Source: Rhizobium tumorigenes (GTDB taxonomy: Bacteria > Pseudomonadota > Alphaproteobacteria > Rhizobiales > Rhizobiaceae). From it: a stretch of 64,000 bases of DNA. Shown piece by piece: positions 1 to 9,023 of this stretch. The translations under genes and the position numbers were made by a program. The stretch lies in contig NZ_CP117255.1 in the NCBI RefSeq assembly GCF_003240565.2, positions 682,001-746,000 of the forward strand, written 5' to 3'. The number at the start of each line of letters is the position of its first letter. The stretch's first letter is position 1. The notes under the pieces were generated by a model that had not been told where the DNA came from, made no database searches, and was given only the letters and a program-made list of their open reading frames with translations.

Positions 1-348
1 GACAGCAACGACGCTGCGCCGGTATATCGCGGCCGCCCTGTCATAGCCGTAGGAGAGCGACAGATCGGAGAGCGATGTATCGAGCTCCCACATCAGCATC
101 GCCGTGCTTGCCGATGTGCTGCCAAGCCCCGGTGCTTCCCGGTCGATGACACAGACGGAGTAGCCGCGCGCGGTCAGGTGTTCTGCGATCAGCGATCCCG
201 TGATCCCTCCGCCGACGATGGCAACGTCCACCGAAAGGCTTTCGCGCAACGGGCTGTACCATGGATGCAAAGCCAGCCGGCCCCAGGGGGCGCGGCCGGT
301 GACGAGGGCGGACTGCTCGGTAGTATTCATCTGCAGATCTGTCGGCAT
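1..348 (-). CDS. FAD-dependent oxidoreductase (DAO type), N-terminal part
   Basis: The first 116 residues are visible; the rest lies outside the window. A short leader precedes a Rossmann dinucleotide-binding segment (VDVAIVGGGITGSLIAEHL) and a basic residue after the second strand (VCVIDRE), the usual FAD-binding start of D-amino-acid-oxidase-like flavoproteins. The following STSASTAMLMWELD resembles the early motif of the ordA/puuB/DadA-like group. The start at 348 has GGAG about a dozen bases upstream; an in-frame ATG at 330 is the alternative. Substrate cannot be told from this fragment. Confidence 0.75.
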   Translation of the reverse strand, partial: MPTDLQMNTTEQSALVTGRAPWGRLALHPWYSPLRESLSVDVAIVGGGITGSLIAEHLTARGYSVCVIDREAPGLGSTSASTAMLMWELDTSLSDLSLSYGYDRAAAIYRRSVVAV

Positions 349-388
349 TTAGTCTCTTGCTCCAGGAAAAAGCATGCGCGCAGAACAG

Positions 389-1594
389 TCAGGGAAGCTG
401 CGGCTGCGGCTTTTCCTCGATGAACACTTCGTTGATGACGGTCATGACGATCAGCGACAGGGGAAGGGCAAGCATCGCGCCGACCGCGCCCCACATCCAT
501 GTCCAGAAGATGATTGCGACGAACACGATGAAGGGATTGAGTTCGAGCTGGCGGCCCATCACGGCGGGGAACACGAGGTTTTCCATTGTCAGGTGGACAG
601 AGAAGAAAATCGCTGCGGGTATGAGGCCGACGAGGATGCTGTCATGGGTCAGGACGCCGGCAATGGCGACTGCGACGGTCATGAGCGTAATGCCGAGGAA
701 CGGCACGAAGCTCGACAGAAACGCAAACACGCCCCACAAGGCTGGCATGCTCAGCCCGCCGAAATACGCAATCGCCGTCATGATAACGCCGAGCCCCACG
801 TAGATCAGCGACGCGGTCGCGAAATAATAGCCGAGGACTTGTTCGACGGCATTGATGACGCGGATAGCAGCCAGCCGCTCAGGCCGACCCTTGAACGCCA
901 TGATGATCGCCTTGCGAAGATTGACGCGGCCGACCAGGAAGAGCAGCAGTGCGGCGAAGAAAACTAGCCCCTGGACGATGGCGGGTGTCAGGTTCGTGGT
1001 CACCATATGGAGGATGCTGCCGGTATTCTCGATCAGGGCGCCGGCCGACATCGGCCCGCTCTCGAATGTCTTCGGCGTAATGTGCAGCCAGTGAATTTTC
1101 TGCAGGAACGGCATGATGCGGTCGATGGAGTTCTGGAACATGTCCGGACCCTGGCTCGCCAGAGCGGCAAGAGGCCCGGCGACGCCATTGATGATCAGGA
1201 AGATGATCAGCGCCACGGAGCTCGACAGAAGCACGGCATTGAGGATGCGCGGAACCCCGAGCTTGCTGAGCTTTTCGGCCACAAGCCCGAGTATCATGCC
1301 GACGACGATTGCAAGCGTCACCGGAATGAGGATGACCGACATGAAGTAGATGCCGGCTCCGGCCATGATCAGGAAAATGCCGATGATTGCCCAGGCGGAC
1401 GCCACATCGAGCCCGTCCTTTTCGACCCGGCGCACGGGTGCCCCGCCTTCCATCTGTTCAGTCGCCTGTTTCAGCGAATTGGCCCAGCTGCTCAACCGCA
1501 TCTCGCGCTCTATGGCAATCTTGCGTGTCTGCTTACGTATACCGTTGGCAATGCCCATTTTTATGAAAGTTCCGGAAGCCCCAGCGCCTCGCAC
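389..1594 (-). CDS. AI-2E family transporter (PerM/DUF20 permease)
   Basis: This 401-residue membrane protein has a cytoplasmic N-terminal stretch of about 65 residues, then a hydrophobic pair near residues 70-110, a third near 118-140, a soluble loop, and a cluster of five helices from about 205 to 390. The C-terminal segment with PALWGVFAFLSSFVPFLG and LELNPFIVFVAIIFW is characteristic of the AI-2E exporter/PerM family. Substrates in this family are mostly unproven; some members export autoinducer-2 or act as Na+/H+ antiporters. In-frame Met codons at residues 13 and 32 are alternative starts. It stands alone between the flavoprotein and the VOC gene. Confidence 0.85.
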   Translation of the reverse strand: MRGAGASGTFIKMGIANGIRKQTRKIAIEREMRLSSWANSLKQATEQMEGGAPVRRVEKDGLDVASAWAIIGIFLIMAGAGIYFMSVILIPVTLAIVVGMILGLVAEKLSKLGVPRILNAVLLSSSVALIIFLIINGVAGPLAALASQGPDMFQNSIDRIMPFLQKIHWLHITPKTFESGPMSAGALIENTGSILHMVTTNLTPAIVQGLVFFAALLLFLVGRVNLRKAIIMAFKGRPERLAAIRVINAVEQVLGYYFATASLIYVGLGVIMTAIAYFGGLSMPALWGVFAFLSSFVPFLGITLMTVAVAIAGVLTHDSILVGLIPAAIFFSVHLTMENLVFPAVMGRQLELNPFIVFVAIIFWTWMWGAVGAMLALPLSLIVMTVINEVFIEEKPQPQLP

Positions 1595-1716
1595 CCTTAA
1601 CGCGCAAAGGCACTGCGGGTTCCCGATATCGGTAAGCTAAAGGTTGTAGCCGACTGGCCGCCATTGCGTGGCATTTCGACCGCCCAATCAATGGGCCACT
1701 GAGGGAGCGGAATGCC

Positions 1717-2580
1717 CTATGCGGTCAGCGTCAAACCGATACCCCAGGGGTCTCTCAGTGACACGCCGCCGTCGCGCTTTTCGTGGCGGATTTCCAGCCC
1801 GTCAAGCTCGCCGACGGCCGCATCTAGGGCAGCGCGGTCGTTGAAGCGCAGCGTGTAGTCGGACAGCCCCGTCATGTTCTCCGTGCGGGCGCCGGCGCCA
1901 CGGCTGTTCCAGATGTTGGCCGCGACATGATGGTGGTAACCGCCGCTGGCAAAGAAGCTGGCGCCGGGATAGCGAGCCATGATCTTCAGGCCGAGGACAT
2001 CGCGATAGAAGGCATCCGCTTCCGGAATATTGCCGACCTGCAGATGGATATGGCCGATGGCCGAGCCGTCCGCCATGCCGGCCCAGCTGTCCTGTGGCGC
2101 GCTTTCGTAGAGCTTCTGCAGGTCCAGCGCCAGCGTCGCCATTTCGATCATTCCGTCGGTCTGCAGCTTCCAGAGGTCGTGGGCGCGGTCGGCGTAGATC
2201 TCTATGCCGTTGCCTTCCGGATCGGCAAGATAGATGGCCTCGCTGACCAGATGGTCGGAAGCGCCCTGCAGCTGGACATTGTTGTGGGCTGCATGGCGCA
2301 GCCAGCGCGCCAACTCGGTCCTTTCCGGCAGCAGGAAGGCCGTGTGAAACAGGCCGGGCGCATTCTGTGGTGCACGTCTGGCCGCCTTGTCGGTGGTGAG
2401 CGACAGCAGCGGCTTTCCACCAACGCCGAGCAATTCGCCGCTTTCGCTTTTTTCCATCGACTTCAGTCCGAGCATCGACTTGTAGAAACTGGAAACCAGT
2501 GGCAGGTCGCTGACGACCAGATGCGACTGGCCGACATAGGCTGGGCGCGTCAGCGCATAGGACGGTACGGTCTCGGTCAT
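1717..2580 (-). CDS. VOC family protein, two glyoxalase/dioxygenase-like domains
   Basis: This 287-residue protein has tandem vicinal-oxygen-chelate modules, roughly residues 12-130 and 165-285. Metal ligands are recognisable as the His of VGQSHLVVSDL, the Glu of GNGIEIYAD and the His of IGHIHLQVGNI, as in CatE-like extradiol dioxygenases. The true reaction is unknown; such proteins are commonly annotated catechol 2,3-dioxygenase or glyoxalase. The start at 2580 is chosen because GGAG lies just upstream and the sequence is MTETVPSYALTRPAYVG; a longer frame to 2679 adds 33 residues unlike the family. Divergent from the UspA gene. Confidence 0.85.
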   Translation of the reverse strand: MTETVPSYALTRPAYVGQSHLVVSDLPLVSSFYKSMLGLKSMEKSESGELLGVGGKPLLSLTTDKAARRAPQNAPGLFHTAFLLPERTELARWLRHAAHNNVQLQGASDHLVSEAIYLADPEGNGIEIYADRAHDLWKLQTDGMIEMATLALDLQKLYESAPQDSWAGMADGSAIGHIHLQVGNIPEADAFYRDVLGLKIMARYPGASFFASGGYHHHVAANIWNSRGAGARTENMTGLSDYTLRFNDRAALDAAVGELDGLEIRHEKRDGGVSLRDPWGIGLTLTA

Positions 2581-2760
2581 GAAATCTCCTGCCCGGTGTC
2601 CGGGTATTATATCTGTCGCGCGAGGCGGCATTGATGGGACGACTGGCAGGACCCGAGGTCCCGCCACCGCCTTCACCATCGTATATGGCCGATATCCCTC
2701 GTTCGCATAAGATCTGTTTTTGACGATGAAGCGTGCATCCCTTGTTGACGCTAGCAGCCT

Positions 2761-2774
2761 TTGACCTCGATCAA
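2761..2774. promoter_or_regulatory. FNR/FixK-type anaerobox upstream of uspA
   Basis: TTGACCTCGATCAA is a perfect TTGA-N6-TCAA dyad lying 66 bases before the UspA start codon. This is the recognition pattern of FNR, FnrN and FixK regulators in rhizobia. Position and match are read directly; regulation is inferred. Confidence 0.6.
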
Positions 2775-2840
2775 GGGATTGTCGGGCGCCCCCGTTACAG
2801 TGGTCATGGACAGCAACGGGGCGTCCAAAGGGGCAAGAGC

Positions 2841-3254
2841 ATGTACAAAAAGATCATCGTGGCCATCGATATCGGAACGCTGGCGAAGGGTGAGCCTGCG
2901 CTGCGACGTGCGATGGAACTGCTCGATGCCGCCGGCGAGATCGTCGCGCTGAATGTCGTGGAGGATATCCCGAGCTCGCTCATCCTCGACCTGCCCCAGG
3001 ATTTCGTCACCGACGCCATCGGCGACGCCGACCTGAAGCTCCAGGATCTCTGCAAGCGCCTCGCTGTTTCGGCCCTCGTCGAAGTCCGCACCGGCTCGCC
3101 GGCAGCAGCGATCCTGAAAGCTGCCGAGGAACATGAGGCAGACCTCCTCATCGTCTCATCTCACATACCCGACCTGTCGAACTACTTTCTGGGCGCAACC
3201 GCCGACCGCGTCGTCCGCCACGCCAAATGCTCCATCCTCGTCGAACGTGGATAG
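2841..3254 (+). CDS. Universal stress protein, UspA family
   Basis: This 137-residue single UspA domain begins MYKKIIVAIDI and ends with the nucleotide-binding signature region NYFLGATADRVVRHAKCSILV, whose GATADRVV segment corresponds to the G-2x-G-9x-G(S/T) type loop of ATP-binding Usp proteins, although it is imperfect. The start at 2841 follows a purine-rich GGGGCAAG; the open frame extends to 2733 but that part is not Usp-like. The FNR/FixK-like box upstream suggests induction at low oxygen, which is common for rhizobial Usp genes. Cytoplasmic. Confidence 0.88.
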   Translation: MYKKIIVAIDIGTLAKGEPALRRAMELLDAAGEIVALNVVEDIPSSLILDLPQDFVTDAIGDADLKLQDLCKRLAVSALVEVRTGSPAAAILKAAEEHEADLLIVSSHIPDLSNYFLGATADRVVRHAKCSILVERG

Positions 3255-3343
3255 GGGAGCGGAGGACGAAATCCGGGTCTCTCTCTCCGCCGGAGTATGC
3301 TATCGGCTACCACTTAAATACACCAAGGGTAGGGGAAGGCGGA

Positions 3344-3859
3344 ATGGAGTTTCGTGAGGCTGTAGCAGACGATGCCGCCAATGTGGCAGCGCTGACGACA
3401 CAGGTTTTTCTCCATACCTATGCCAAGCGCGGCGTCAGGACCGCACTTTCGACCTATGTCCTATCGGAGTTCACGGCGGACAAGTTCCGTCAGGCCGTCG
3501 AAGACGAGCAGCAGATGTTCATAGTCTGCGAAGAGGACAATCATCTGGTCGGCTATGTCCGTCTCGCCTTCAAGGCGCCGTGCCCGTCGGACGACCGGCT
3601 GCAGTCGGAAATTGCCACCCTCTACGTCCAGGAGCACTTCCTGCGCCGGGGCATCGGGACGCAACTGCTGAACCGGGCGCTCCAGACGTTCCAGCATCGC
3701 GGCGCCGCTGCCGCCTGGCTGTCCGTCAACCACGAAAACGCCGATGCCGTCGCCTTCTACGAAAGACATGGCTTCCAGCGCGCTGGTTCCACAGACTTCG
3801 AACTGGACGGCGAGCGCCACGAAAACTTCATCCTCCGCCGCGCGCTTGACGAGGGGTGA
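3344..3859 (+). CDS. GNAT family N-acetyltransferase
   Basis: A 171-residue GNAT fold. Acetyl-CoA binding motif A is visible as LYVQEHFLRRGIGTQLLNRAL with the R-R-G-I-G-T loop, and motif B as NADAVAFYERHGF followed by a final strand. Start at 3344 follows AGGGGAAGGCGGA. The frame is open back to 3227 over non-homologous sequence. The acceptor substrate is unknown; sequences of this build are often called RimI-like or spermidine/amine acetyltransferases. Confidence 0.85.
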   Translation: MEFREAVADDAANVAALTTQVFLHTYAKRGVRTALSTYVLSEFTADKFRQAVEDEQQMFIVCEEDNHLVGYVRLAFKAPCPSDDRLQSEIATLYVQEHFLRRGIGTQLLNRALQTFQHRGAAAAWLSVNHENADAVAFYERHGFQRAGSTDFELDGERHENFILRRALDEG

Positions 3860-3938
3860 CGGTGGGGAAGGCTTGGTCTCATAGTGACCGCAACCCTGCC
3901 TTCTCCGCATCCGCAACACTTGCCCCGAAATCCATCAG

Positions 3939-4652
3939 ATGGCACCATTCGGCATGGCAAATCGCGACGCACATTCACCGGTGGCGGAGTTCAAGGGTAT
4001 CCGCTGGGCTTACGACAAATCCGAAATCATTGCAGACAGCATCGTCAACGGCGTCGGCGTTGTGCTGGCGCTGATCGGCGCCACGGTGCTCATCGTCTAT
4101 GCGACGCTGTGGCGATCTGAGGGCGAAATCGCCGCTGCCTGGATCTACGGCCTCGGCCTCGTGCTGACGATGACCATGTCGTTTTCCTACAACATCTGGC
4201 CGGTCTCGCCGACCAAGTGGATCCTGCGGCGGTTCGATCATTCGGCGATCTTCGTACTGATTGCCGCCACCTACACGCCGTTTCTCGAGCGCGGAGCCGA
4301 CGATCCGCTGCTGCTGTCGACCTTGATCGCACTATGGGTTTTCGCTGCGATCGGTATCGTGCTGAAATGCGGATTTCCCGGCCGTTATGACAGGCTGGCG
4401 ATCCTGCTCTATCTAGCCATGGGCTGGAGCGGCGTGCTGGTGGCGGGACCTGTGGCAGCGCGGATTCCGTCCGTCTCGATGCTGCTGATCGTCGTCGGCG
4501 GTGTCGTCTATTCGCTGGGCGTGATCTTCCACGTCTGGGAAAAACTGCGGTTCCAGAACGCCATATGGCACGCGTTTGTGCTGACGGCCGCCGGCATCCA
4601 CTATGCGGCGGTCATGACCTGCTTCAGCCTGTCGCCGCCAGCGAGCCTTTGA
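3939..4652 (+). CDS. Haemolysin III / PAQR family membrane protein
   Basis: A 237-residue seven-helix protein of the HlyIII (PAQR) family. Recognisable conserved metal-site motifs are SFSYNIWP, the FDHSAIFVLIAATYTPF segment and the C-terminal WHAFVLTAAGIHYAAV with its paired histidines. Despite the name, most bacterial members are not demonstrated haemolysins and may be hydrolase-like membrane enzymes. Met6 (3954) is an alternative start. Its last 29 bases overlap, tail to tail, the secreted hypothetical gene on the other strand. Confidence 0.87.
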   Translation: MAPFGMANRDAHSPVAEFKGIRWAYDKSEIIADSIVNGVGVVLALIGATVLIVYATLWRSEGEIAAAWIYGLGLVLTMTMSFSYNIWPVSPTKWILRRFDHSAIFVLIAATYTPFLERGADDPLLLSTLIALWVFAAIGIVLKCGFPGRYDRLAILLYLAMGWSGVLVAGPVAARIPSVSMLLIVVGGVVYSLGVIFHVWEKLRFQNAIWHAFVLTAAGIHYAAVMTCFSLSPPASL

Positions 4653-5166
4653 ACGGCGGCTTCTGGCCCCCGGGATTGCATTTTTCGGTTGCCTTGAGGC
4701 TGCGCACCAGCCGCATCAGCACGGCATCGTAACGCTGCATTTCCGCCTTGGCATAGTCCATCTGGAAGAAGGCCGATGCCCCGTTGCAAAGCGCCACGCC
4801 GCGCCCGTAGACCAGCCTGTCGCGCTTGACGCCGGTGAAGCTGAAGCCCTGCGAGGTCGTCTTCGAAAACGACACCTGCCAGCCATCCTGCCTCGCCAGC
4901 ACCAGACGTGTTTTCGCCTCGCTCTGAAAATCGCTGCTGAAGGCGGGGGTGGCAAATACCAGCAACCGGGCTGATTTGTCGGCCGGCGCGAGGGAAAGTC
5001 CGTCGCCGTGATTGGCAAGGAGGGTAAGCCCGAAACCGGGCGGCAGTTCGATGCTGTAGCCGAAGCGGCTGTTGTCGTAGGGCCACCATTCGTTCGCATG
5101 AGCCTGCGCGGTTGAGAGCGCAGACACTGCAGACAGGAGCAGACAGGCAGCAAGGCGCGACAACAT
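4624..5166 (-). CDS. Conserved hypothetical secreted protein
   Basis: A 180-residue protein with a clear Sec signal peptide (MLSRLAACLLLSAVSALSTAQA) and likely cleavage near AHA. The mature part has WWPYDNSRFGYSIELPPGF followed by a mixed alpha/beta pattern, with two cysteines (CNGASAFF and EKCNPGG) that could form a periplasmic disulfide. I do not recognise a named family. The frame extends to 5223, but Met at 5166 starts the signal peptide and has a GGA-containing site upstream. Confidence 0.7.
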   Translation of the reverse strand: MLSRLAACLLLSAVSALSTAQAHANEWWPYDNSRFGYSIELPPGFGLTLLANHGDGLSLAPADKSARLLVFATPAFSSDFQSEAKTRLVLARQDGWQVSFSKTTSQGFSFTGVKRDRLVYGRGVALCNGASAFFQMDYAKAEMQRYDAVLMRLVRSLKATEKCNPGGQKPPFKGSLAATG

Positions 5167-5361
5167 GCATTTTCCGGATGGCAAGAACGAAGGATGTCTC
5201 TTGTTTAGCGTATTTCGAGCCAAGAATCTCGTAGTCTTGAAAAATTAATATGGGGAATTGCCCAAGGATAAGTCATCGCGGCCTTAGCCATGCAAGAGCG
5301 GCAGATTTACTTTGGCCACGGCGCGGCGTATGCCGTCGATCGTCAAAAAACGGAGTGTGCC

Positions 5362-5868
5362 GTGACCGCCCCCATCATTTTGCGCGATGCCATCGACGCC
5401 GATCTGGCCGCAATCCGCGACATCTACAACCATGCCGTCGAGCATACCACGGCGATCTGGAACGAAGTGCTGGTCGACATCGACAACCGCCGCCAGTGGT
5501 GGAGCGCACGCATCGCCAAGGGCTATCCGGTCCTGGTCGCGGAGCGCGACGGCAAGGTCTACGGTTACGCGTCATATGGTGACTGGCGCGCCTTCGACGG
5601 ATATCGCCACACCGTCGAGCATTCGGTCTATGTCGACCGGGAGGCGCGCGGCGCGGGGATCGGCGAGCAACTGATGCGAGCCCTGATCGAGCGCGCTGCT
5701 GCCGGCAAGGTCCACGTGATGATCGCCGGCATCGAGGCCGAGAACCAGGCGTCCATCCGCCTGCACGAGAAACTCGGATTTCGCGTCGTCGGGACTTTTT
5801 CGGAAGTCGGCATAAAGTTTGGGCGCTGGCTCGATCTGACCTGCATGGAGTTGCGGCTACTGTCCTGA
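5362..5868 (+). CDS. GNAT acetyltransferase, phosphinothricin/methionine-sulfoximine (Pat/Bar/YncA) type
   Basis: A 168-residue acetyltransferase. The opening IILRDAIDADLAAIRDIYNHAV is the Pat/Bar/MddA signature, with IWNE, RRQWW, the acetyl-CoA loop REARGAGIGEQLM and C-terminal LHEKLGFRVVGTF following in family order. Close relatives acetylate methionine sulfoximine, methionine sulfone or phosphinothricin; specificity here is inferred only at family level. A GTG start at 5362 fits best because it begins the conserved domain and has GGAG upstream; an ATG at 5290 would add 24 unrelated residues. Confidence 0.85.
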   Translation: MTAPIILRDAIDADLAAIRDIYNHAVEHTTAIWNEVLVDIDNRRQWWSARIAKGYPVLVAERDGKVYGYASYGDWRAFDGYRHTVEHSVYVDREARGAGIGEQLMRALIERAAAGKVHVMIAGIEAENQASIRLHEKLGFRVVGTFSEVGIKFGRWLDLTCMELRLLS

Positions 5869-6637
5869 CCGTCGGGCCGTTCTCCGCCTCGGTTCGCATG
5901 AGGTTGATGCCGGACATCGACCAATAGCGGGTGCGCGACGGTAAGGTCCCGCCGTGACAGATGCTGTACCGAGAGTGCCGGAGCAAATGCACCCGGCAGT
6001 ACTTGGCAGCTTAACTGCCGGTTGAATGCGCAGCGAAGAAACTCTGGGCCATGCACTGGCTATTTCTCCTATACGCGCGTTTCCAACTTGACGCGGCGCT
6101 CTTTCGGAGGTCTTTTGTTCGTACACAAATAGATAGGCGTACTTTGCTATCGCAGGTGTCTATTGCTGTGCAGAATAACGGATTTGACCGTCTGAAACAT
6201 TGCAACCGCGATCCTATTTCATGATCTGTTAATTTTCCTTCAAGTTGAAAATTCGAAGTATAATTACATTTACATTTCCCAATGTGTCTGAATTTGGGAC
6301 GCGAATTGTTCCATTTGATGGCTGGACTTTCACGCCGACAGTGATAATTCATAGCAAGTCGAATTTGACGTGCGTTTGAACTCTCAATTGCGCCATTGAT
6401 GCTTGAAGCTTATTGCAACGGGTTTTGCGAACGGTTTGTTGGTTCATCTGCGGGCGCTCAAACTCGGCATGCCGATTCGTTGGCACACAATTTGCTGTTC
6501 ATGCGGTGACAAGACTTGGGGGTGTCTTGAAGTCACATGCAGTTGCGTTGCGAAAGACTATGTCGACGCGACGCTGACCGGAACTGAGACGAGCCGGAGC
6601 GGCTTGCCTCTGAAGAAATGTGAATAGGAGAATATGA
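5869..6637. other. Long intergenic region before the MucR-type gene
   Basis: About 770 bases, markedly AT-richer than the surroundings between 6090 and 6470. No open frame with coding character was found. MucR/Ros genes usually have long AT-rich, autoregulated leaders, so this probably holds the promoter and operator of the next gene, but I cannot place them. Confidence 0.5.
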
Positions 6638-7066
6638 ATGACAGACGCGGTTCCTGGTGCCGGCGCTGACTTGCTTGTTGAACTCACGGCCGACATCGTC
6701 GCCGCCTACGTGAGCAATCACGTTGTTCCCGTAAGTGACCTCGCACACCTGATTTCCGACGTGCATTCCGCGCTTAGCGGTACCTCGGTACCGGTCGCCG
6801 CAGTGGCTGTTGTTGAAAAGCAGAAGCCTGCCGTTTCCGTACGCAAGTCCGTACAGGATGACCAGATCACCTGCCTGGAATGTGGCGGCAGCTTCAAGTC
6901 CCTGAAGCGCCACCTGATGACGCATCATTCCCTGTCGCCGGAAGATTATCGCGAAAAATGGGACCTGCAGGCGGACTATCCCATGGTTGCTCCCGCCTAT
7001 GCAGAAGCGCGCTCGCGTCTCGCCAAGGAAATGGGTCTCGGCCAGCGCCGCAAGCGCGCCCGCTGA
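6638..7066 (+). CDS. MucR/Ros family zinc-finger transcriptional regulator
   Basis: A 142-residue regulator. The N-terminal 45 residues ([19 protein letters not shown]) form the oligomerisation region, and residues 79-97 hold the Ros/MucR zinc finger [19 protein letters not shown] with Cys79, Cys82, His92 and His96/97. The basic tail RRKRAR follows. Family members are H-NS-like repressors controlling exopolysaccharide, motility, virulence and symbiosis genes, and they repress their own promoters. AGGAG precedes the ATG at 6638; another ATG four bases earlier is out of frame. A strong terminator follows. Rhizobia often carry several paralogues, so I do not equate it with mucR itself. Confidence 0.92.
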   Translation: MTDAVPGAGADLLVELTADIVAAYVSNHVVPVSDLAHLISDVHSALSGTSVPVAAVAVVEKQKPAVSVRKSVQDDQITCLECGGSFKSLKRHLMTHHSLSPEDYREKWDLQADYPMVAPAYAEARSRLAKEMGLGQRRKRAR

Positions 7067-7090
7067 GACAACAAGCACATGACGACACAG

Positions 7091-7115
7091 AACCGGGCCT
7101 TGAGCCCGGTTTTTT
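7091..7115 (+). terminator. Rho-independent terminator of the MucR-type gene
   Basis: An 8-base perfect stem (7091-7098 with 7104-7111) with a five-base loop runs into a T-run, 25 bases after the stop codon. Confidence 0.9.
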
Positions 7116-7274
7116 GTGGGGAAAGTTTCACTATTAAGGAAAATAATCCCATAAATATTGAGGGTAATTTCCAATTTAATCATGTAATTCAGTAAACGTC
7201 TGTTGGCGTCTATCAATTGATGGTTCTTGCTATCTGTGTCGATGTGTGAATAAATTCCTAAAAAGGAGTTTAAC

Positions 7275-7703
7275 ATGTCCATCGATCCTCTCGTTCCCCT
7301 CTCTCTCCCTGCCATCATTCCTCTGCCAGTCGTGCTAACGGGCACCGCGCTCGTGCCCGTCCGCCGCGGCTTTCTCTCGGTCGAAGCCACCTGCGGTATC
7401 GTCAACCGGATGGCCGGCGAGATGTCGGCGCTGGTCAGCGAGCGCACCCTGCACCGGCGGGACCGGAGGCGGACGATGTGGCATATCCGCCAGATCTCCA
7501 TGTATGTCTGCCACGTCGCGCTGCAGATCCCCATCGCCGATATCGCCGACGCCTTCGGCCGCGACCGCAGCACGGTGGCCTATTCCCTGCGGATCGTCGA
7601 GGGCAGGCGCGACGACCTGGCCTATGACGGCTTCGTCGATTCCGTCGAGCGGCTGGCCGGCTCGGTGTTTGCAGCATCTCAGGGAGCGGCAGATGAGCAC
7701 TAG
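7275..7703 (+). CDS. DnaA domain IV-like helix-turn-helix protein
   Basis: A 142-residue protein. Residues about 35-125 resemble the C-terminal DNA-binding domain of DnaA: ISMYVCHVALQIPIADIADAFG, then RDRSTVAYSLRIVE, matching the basic loop and helix-turn-helix of domain IV. There is no AAA+ ATPase domain, so it is a DnaA-related DNA-binding protein and not an initiator. AAAAGGAG lies before the ATG. It overlaps the next gene by 11 bases, indicating translational coupling, and has an AT-rich promoter region (7120-7270) of its own. Confidence 0.82.
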   Translation: MSIDPLVPLSLPAIIPLPVVLTGTALVPVRRGFLSVEATCGIVNRMAGEMSALVSERTLHRRDRRRTMWHIRQISMYVCHVALQIPIADIADAFGRDRSTVAYSLRIVEGRRDDLAYDGFVDSVERLAGSVFAASQGAADEH

Positions 7704-8547
7704 GACACCCCCATCCCGCAAGTCGCTGGTCAGATTGCTGCGTTTCATCGGCGCCGGTGCCGTCATGACCCCCGAGCCCGGCGGCGTGGTGCTCCAAAGT
7801 GTGGACGGACGCCGGCAGTTCAGCGCTGCCGGACTGATCGACTGGGCCATGGCAGCGGGCCTTGTCACGGACAGCCCATCGACTGCGGACCTGTCGGCCC
7901 CTGACGCGCTATCCGTGCCTTCGGAGACGGCCAAGTGCCTGATGTTGTTGCTGCCGGCTCGCAGCTTCCTGCGTCGTGCCGCCGCCGACACGGAAGAGGA
8001 GTTCCTGGCCCAGCATGCCGATATTGTTTCCTCCAGCGCCGAGGTCGATGGCGCCAGGCAGAAAGTGCGGTTCGATCAGGCGGAATCGCCGCTAGCCGCA
8101 CTTTCCCGGCTGAAAGATCGCAATGGCGCGCCTTTCCTGCCGGAGGCGGCTCTCGCTGCCGGGGAAAAGCTGGCGGCCGATTTCAATCGTGGACAGTTGC
8201 AGCCGCGCGTCACCGCCTCGTGGGAGCCGCGCCTTGCGAGTTCGGCCAGAGGCGGGCGCGGCGGCATGGCCGACATCGCAGACAGCGCCATGGTGGCCCG
8301 TCTCGCCGTCAACCGCGCCATCGCCGCGATGGGGCCCGAGCTCAGCGGTGTCGCGCTGGATATCTGCTGCTTCACCAAAGGTCTGACGACCGTCGAGCGC
8401 GAAAGGCAATGGCCTGCGCGATCTGCCAAGCTGATGCTGCGCACCGCGCTGCTGACGCTTTCGCGACACTATACGCCACCTCGATCTCAGAAGAATTCCG
8501 CCACCCAGCACTGGGGAGCGGAAGGATATCGACCCGATCTACTGTAG
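7693..8547 (+). CDS. DUF6456 domain-containing protein
   Basis: A 284-residue protein; the start at 7693 overlaps the preceding stop and has GGGAGCGG upstream. The C-terminal half (about residues 130-270) matches DUF6456 as I know it: ESPLAALSRLKDRNG, LAAGEKLAADFNRGQL, GPELSGVALDICCFTKGL and VERERQWPARSAKLMLRTAL. This domain is common in Alphaproteobacteria next to HTH regulators; its function is not established. Coupling to the DnaA-domain gene suggests a joint regulatory role, which is inference. Confidence 0.8.
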   Translation: MSTRTPPSRKSLVRLLRFIGAGAVMTPEPGGVVLQSVDGRRQFSAAGLIDWAMAAGLVTDSPSTADLSAPDALSVPSETAKCLMLLLPARSFLRRAAADTEEEFLAQHADIVSSSAEVDGARQKVRFDQAESPLAALSRLKDRNGAPFLPEAALAAGEKLAADFNRGQLQPRVTASWEPRLASSARGGRGGMADIADSAMVARLAVNRAIAAMGPELSGVALDICCFTKGLTTVERERQWPARSAKLMLRTALLTLSRHYTPPRSQKNSATQHWGAEGYRPDLL

Positions 8548-9023
8548 CCGGTTCGCCCGCTGCGCCGGAAATCGTCCTTTTATCTTCAGCTTTTCCGCAT
8601 GGGATTCGCGATGGCATGCGCGGTTCCAGGCGCTTGATGCAACGGCGGCCGTCTCCCGTTGACCTTTCGTTCAGCGAAAAGACGTTTTTTTGGGGATGTT
8701 TGGAGTGCGGATGAGCGCGATGATGCGTGTGTAACGTTCGCGTCAGGGTTACATGTTTATGCATTGGGCCATCATGACCACTTGCAGTCGTTCCAATGCC
8801 ACATTGCAATCTACGGTTAAATGCCTGGTTAATCGTTTGAGCGGAGAGAAGCTCGTTGTTTTGCTGAAACGCAAAGAAGTGCCGTCACCATCTTGATAGC
8901 GGGATAACGCAACCGGGAAGCAATCCTTGCGCGACTCGACGAATCGTCGGGCGAGGGATAGGCCAGATCCCAAAGCCCGTATTCGGGCTGTGCTGCTCTC
9001 TCCAGGAATGGGTCAAGACATCG
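8548..9023. other. Intergenic region before the YkgJ-type gene
   Basis: About 475 bases with no credible gene. Position 8817-8832 carries two TTAA half-sites eight bases apart, which is one base off the CtrA spacing. Nothing else stands out. Confidence 0.45.

Noticed and set aside
6403..6627. 74-codon ORF before the MucR-type gene
   Set aside because: No ribosome-binding site or coding bias; lies in the presumed regulatory leader.
8817..8832. Two TTAA half-sites resembling a CtrA site
   Set aside because: The spacing is eight bases, not seven, and the second half-site lacks the usual following C.
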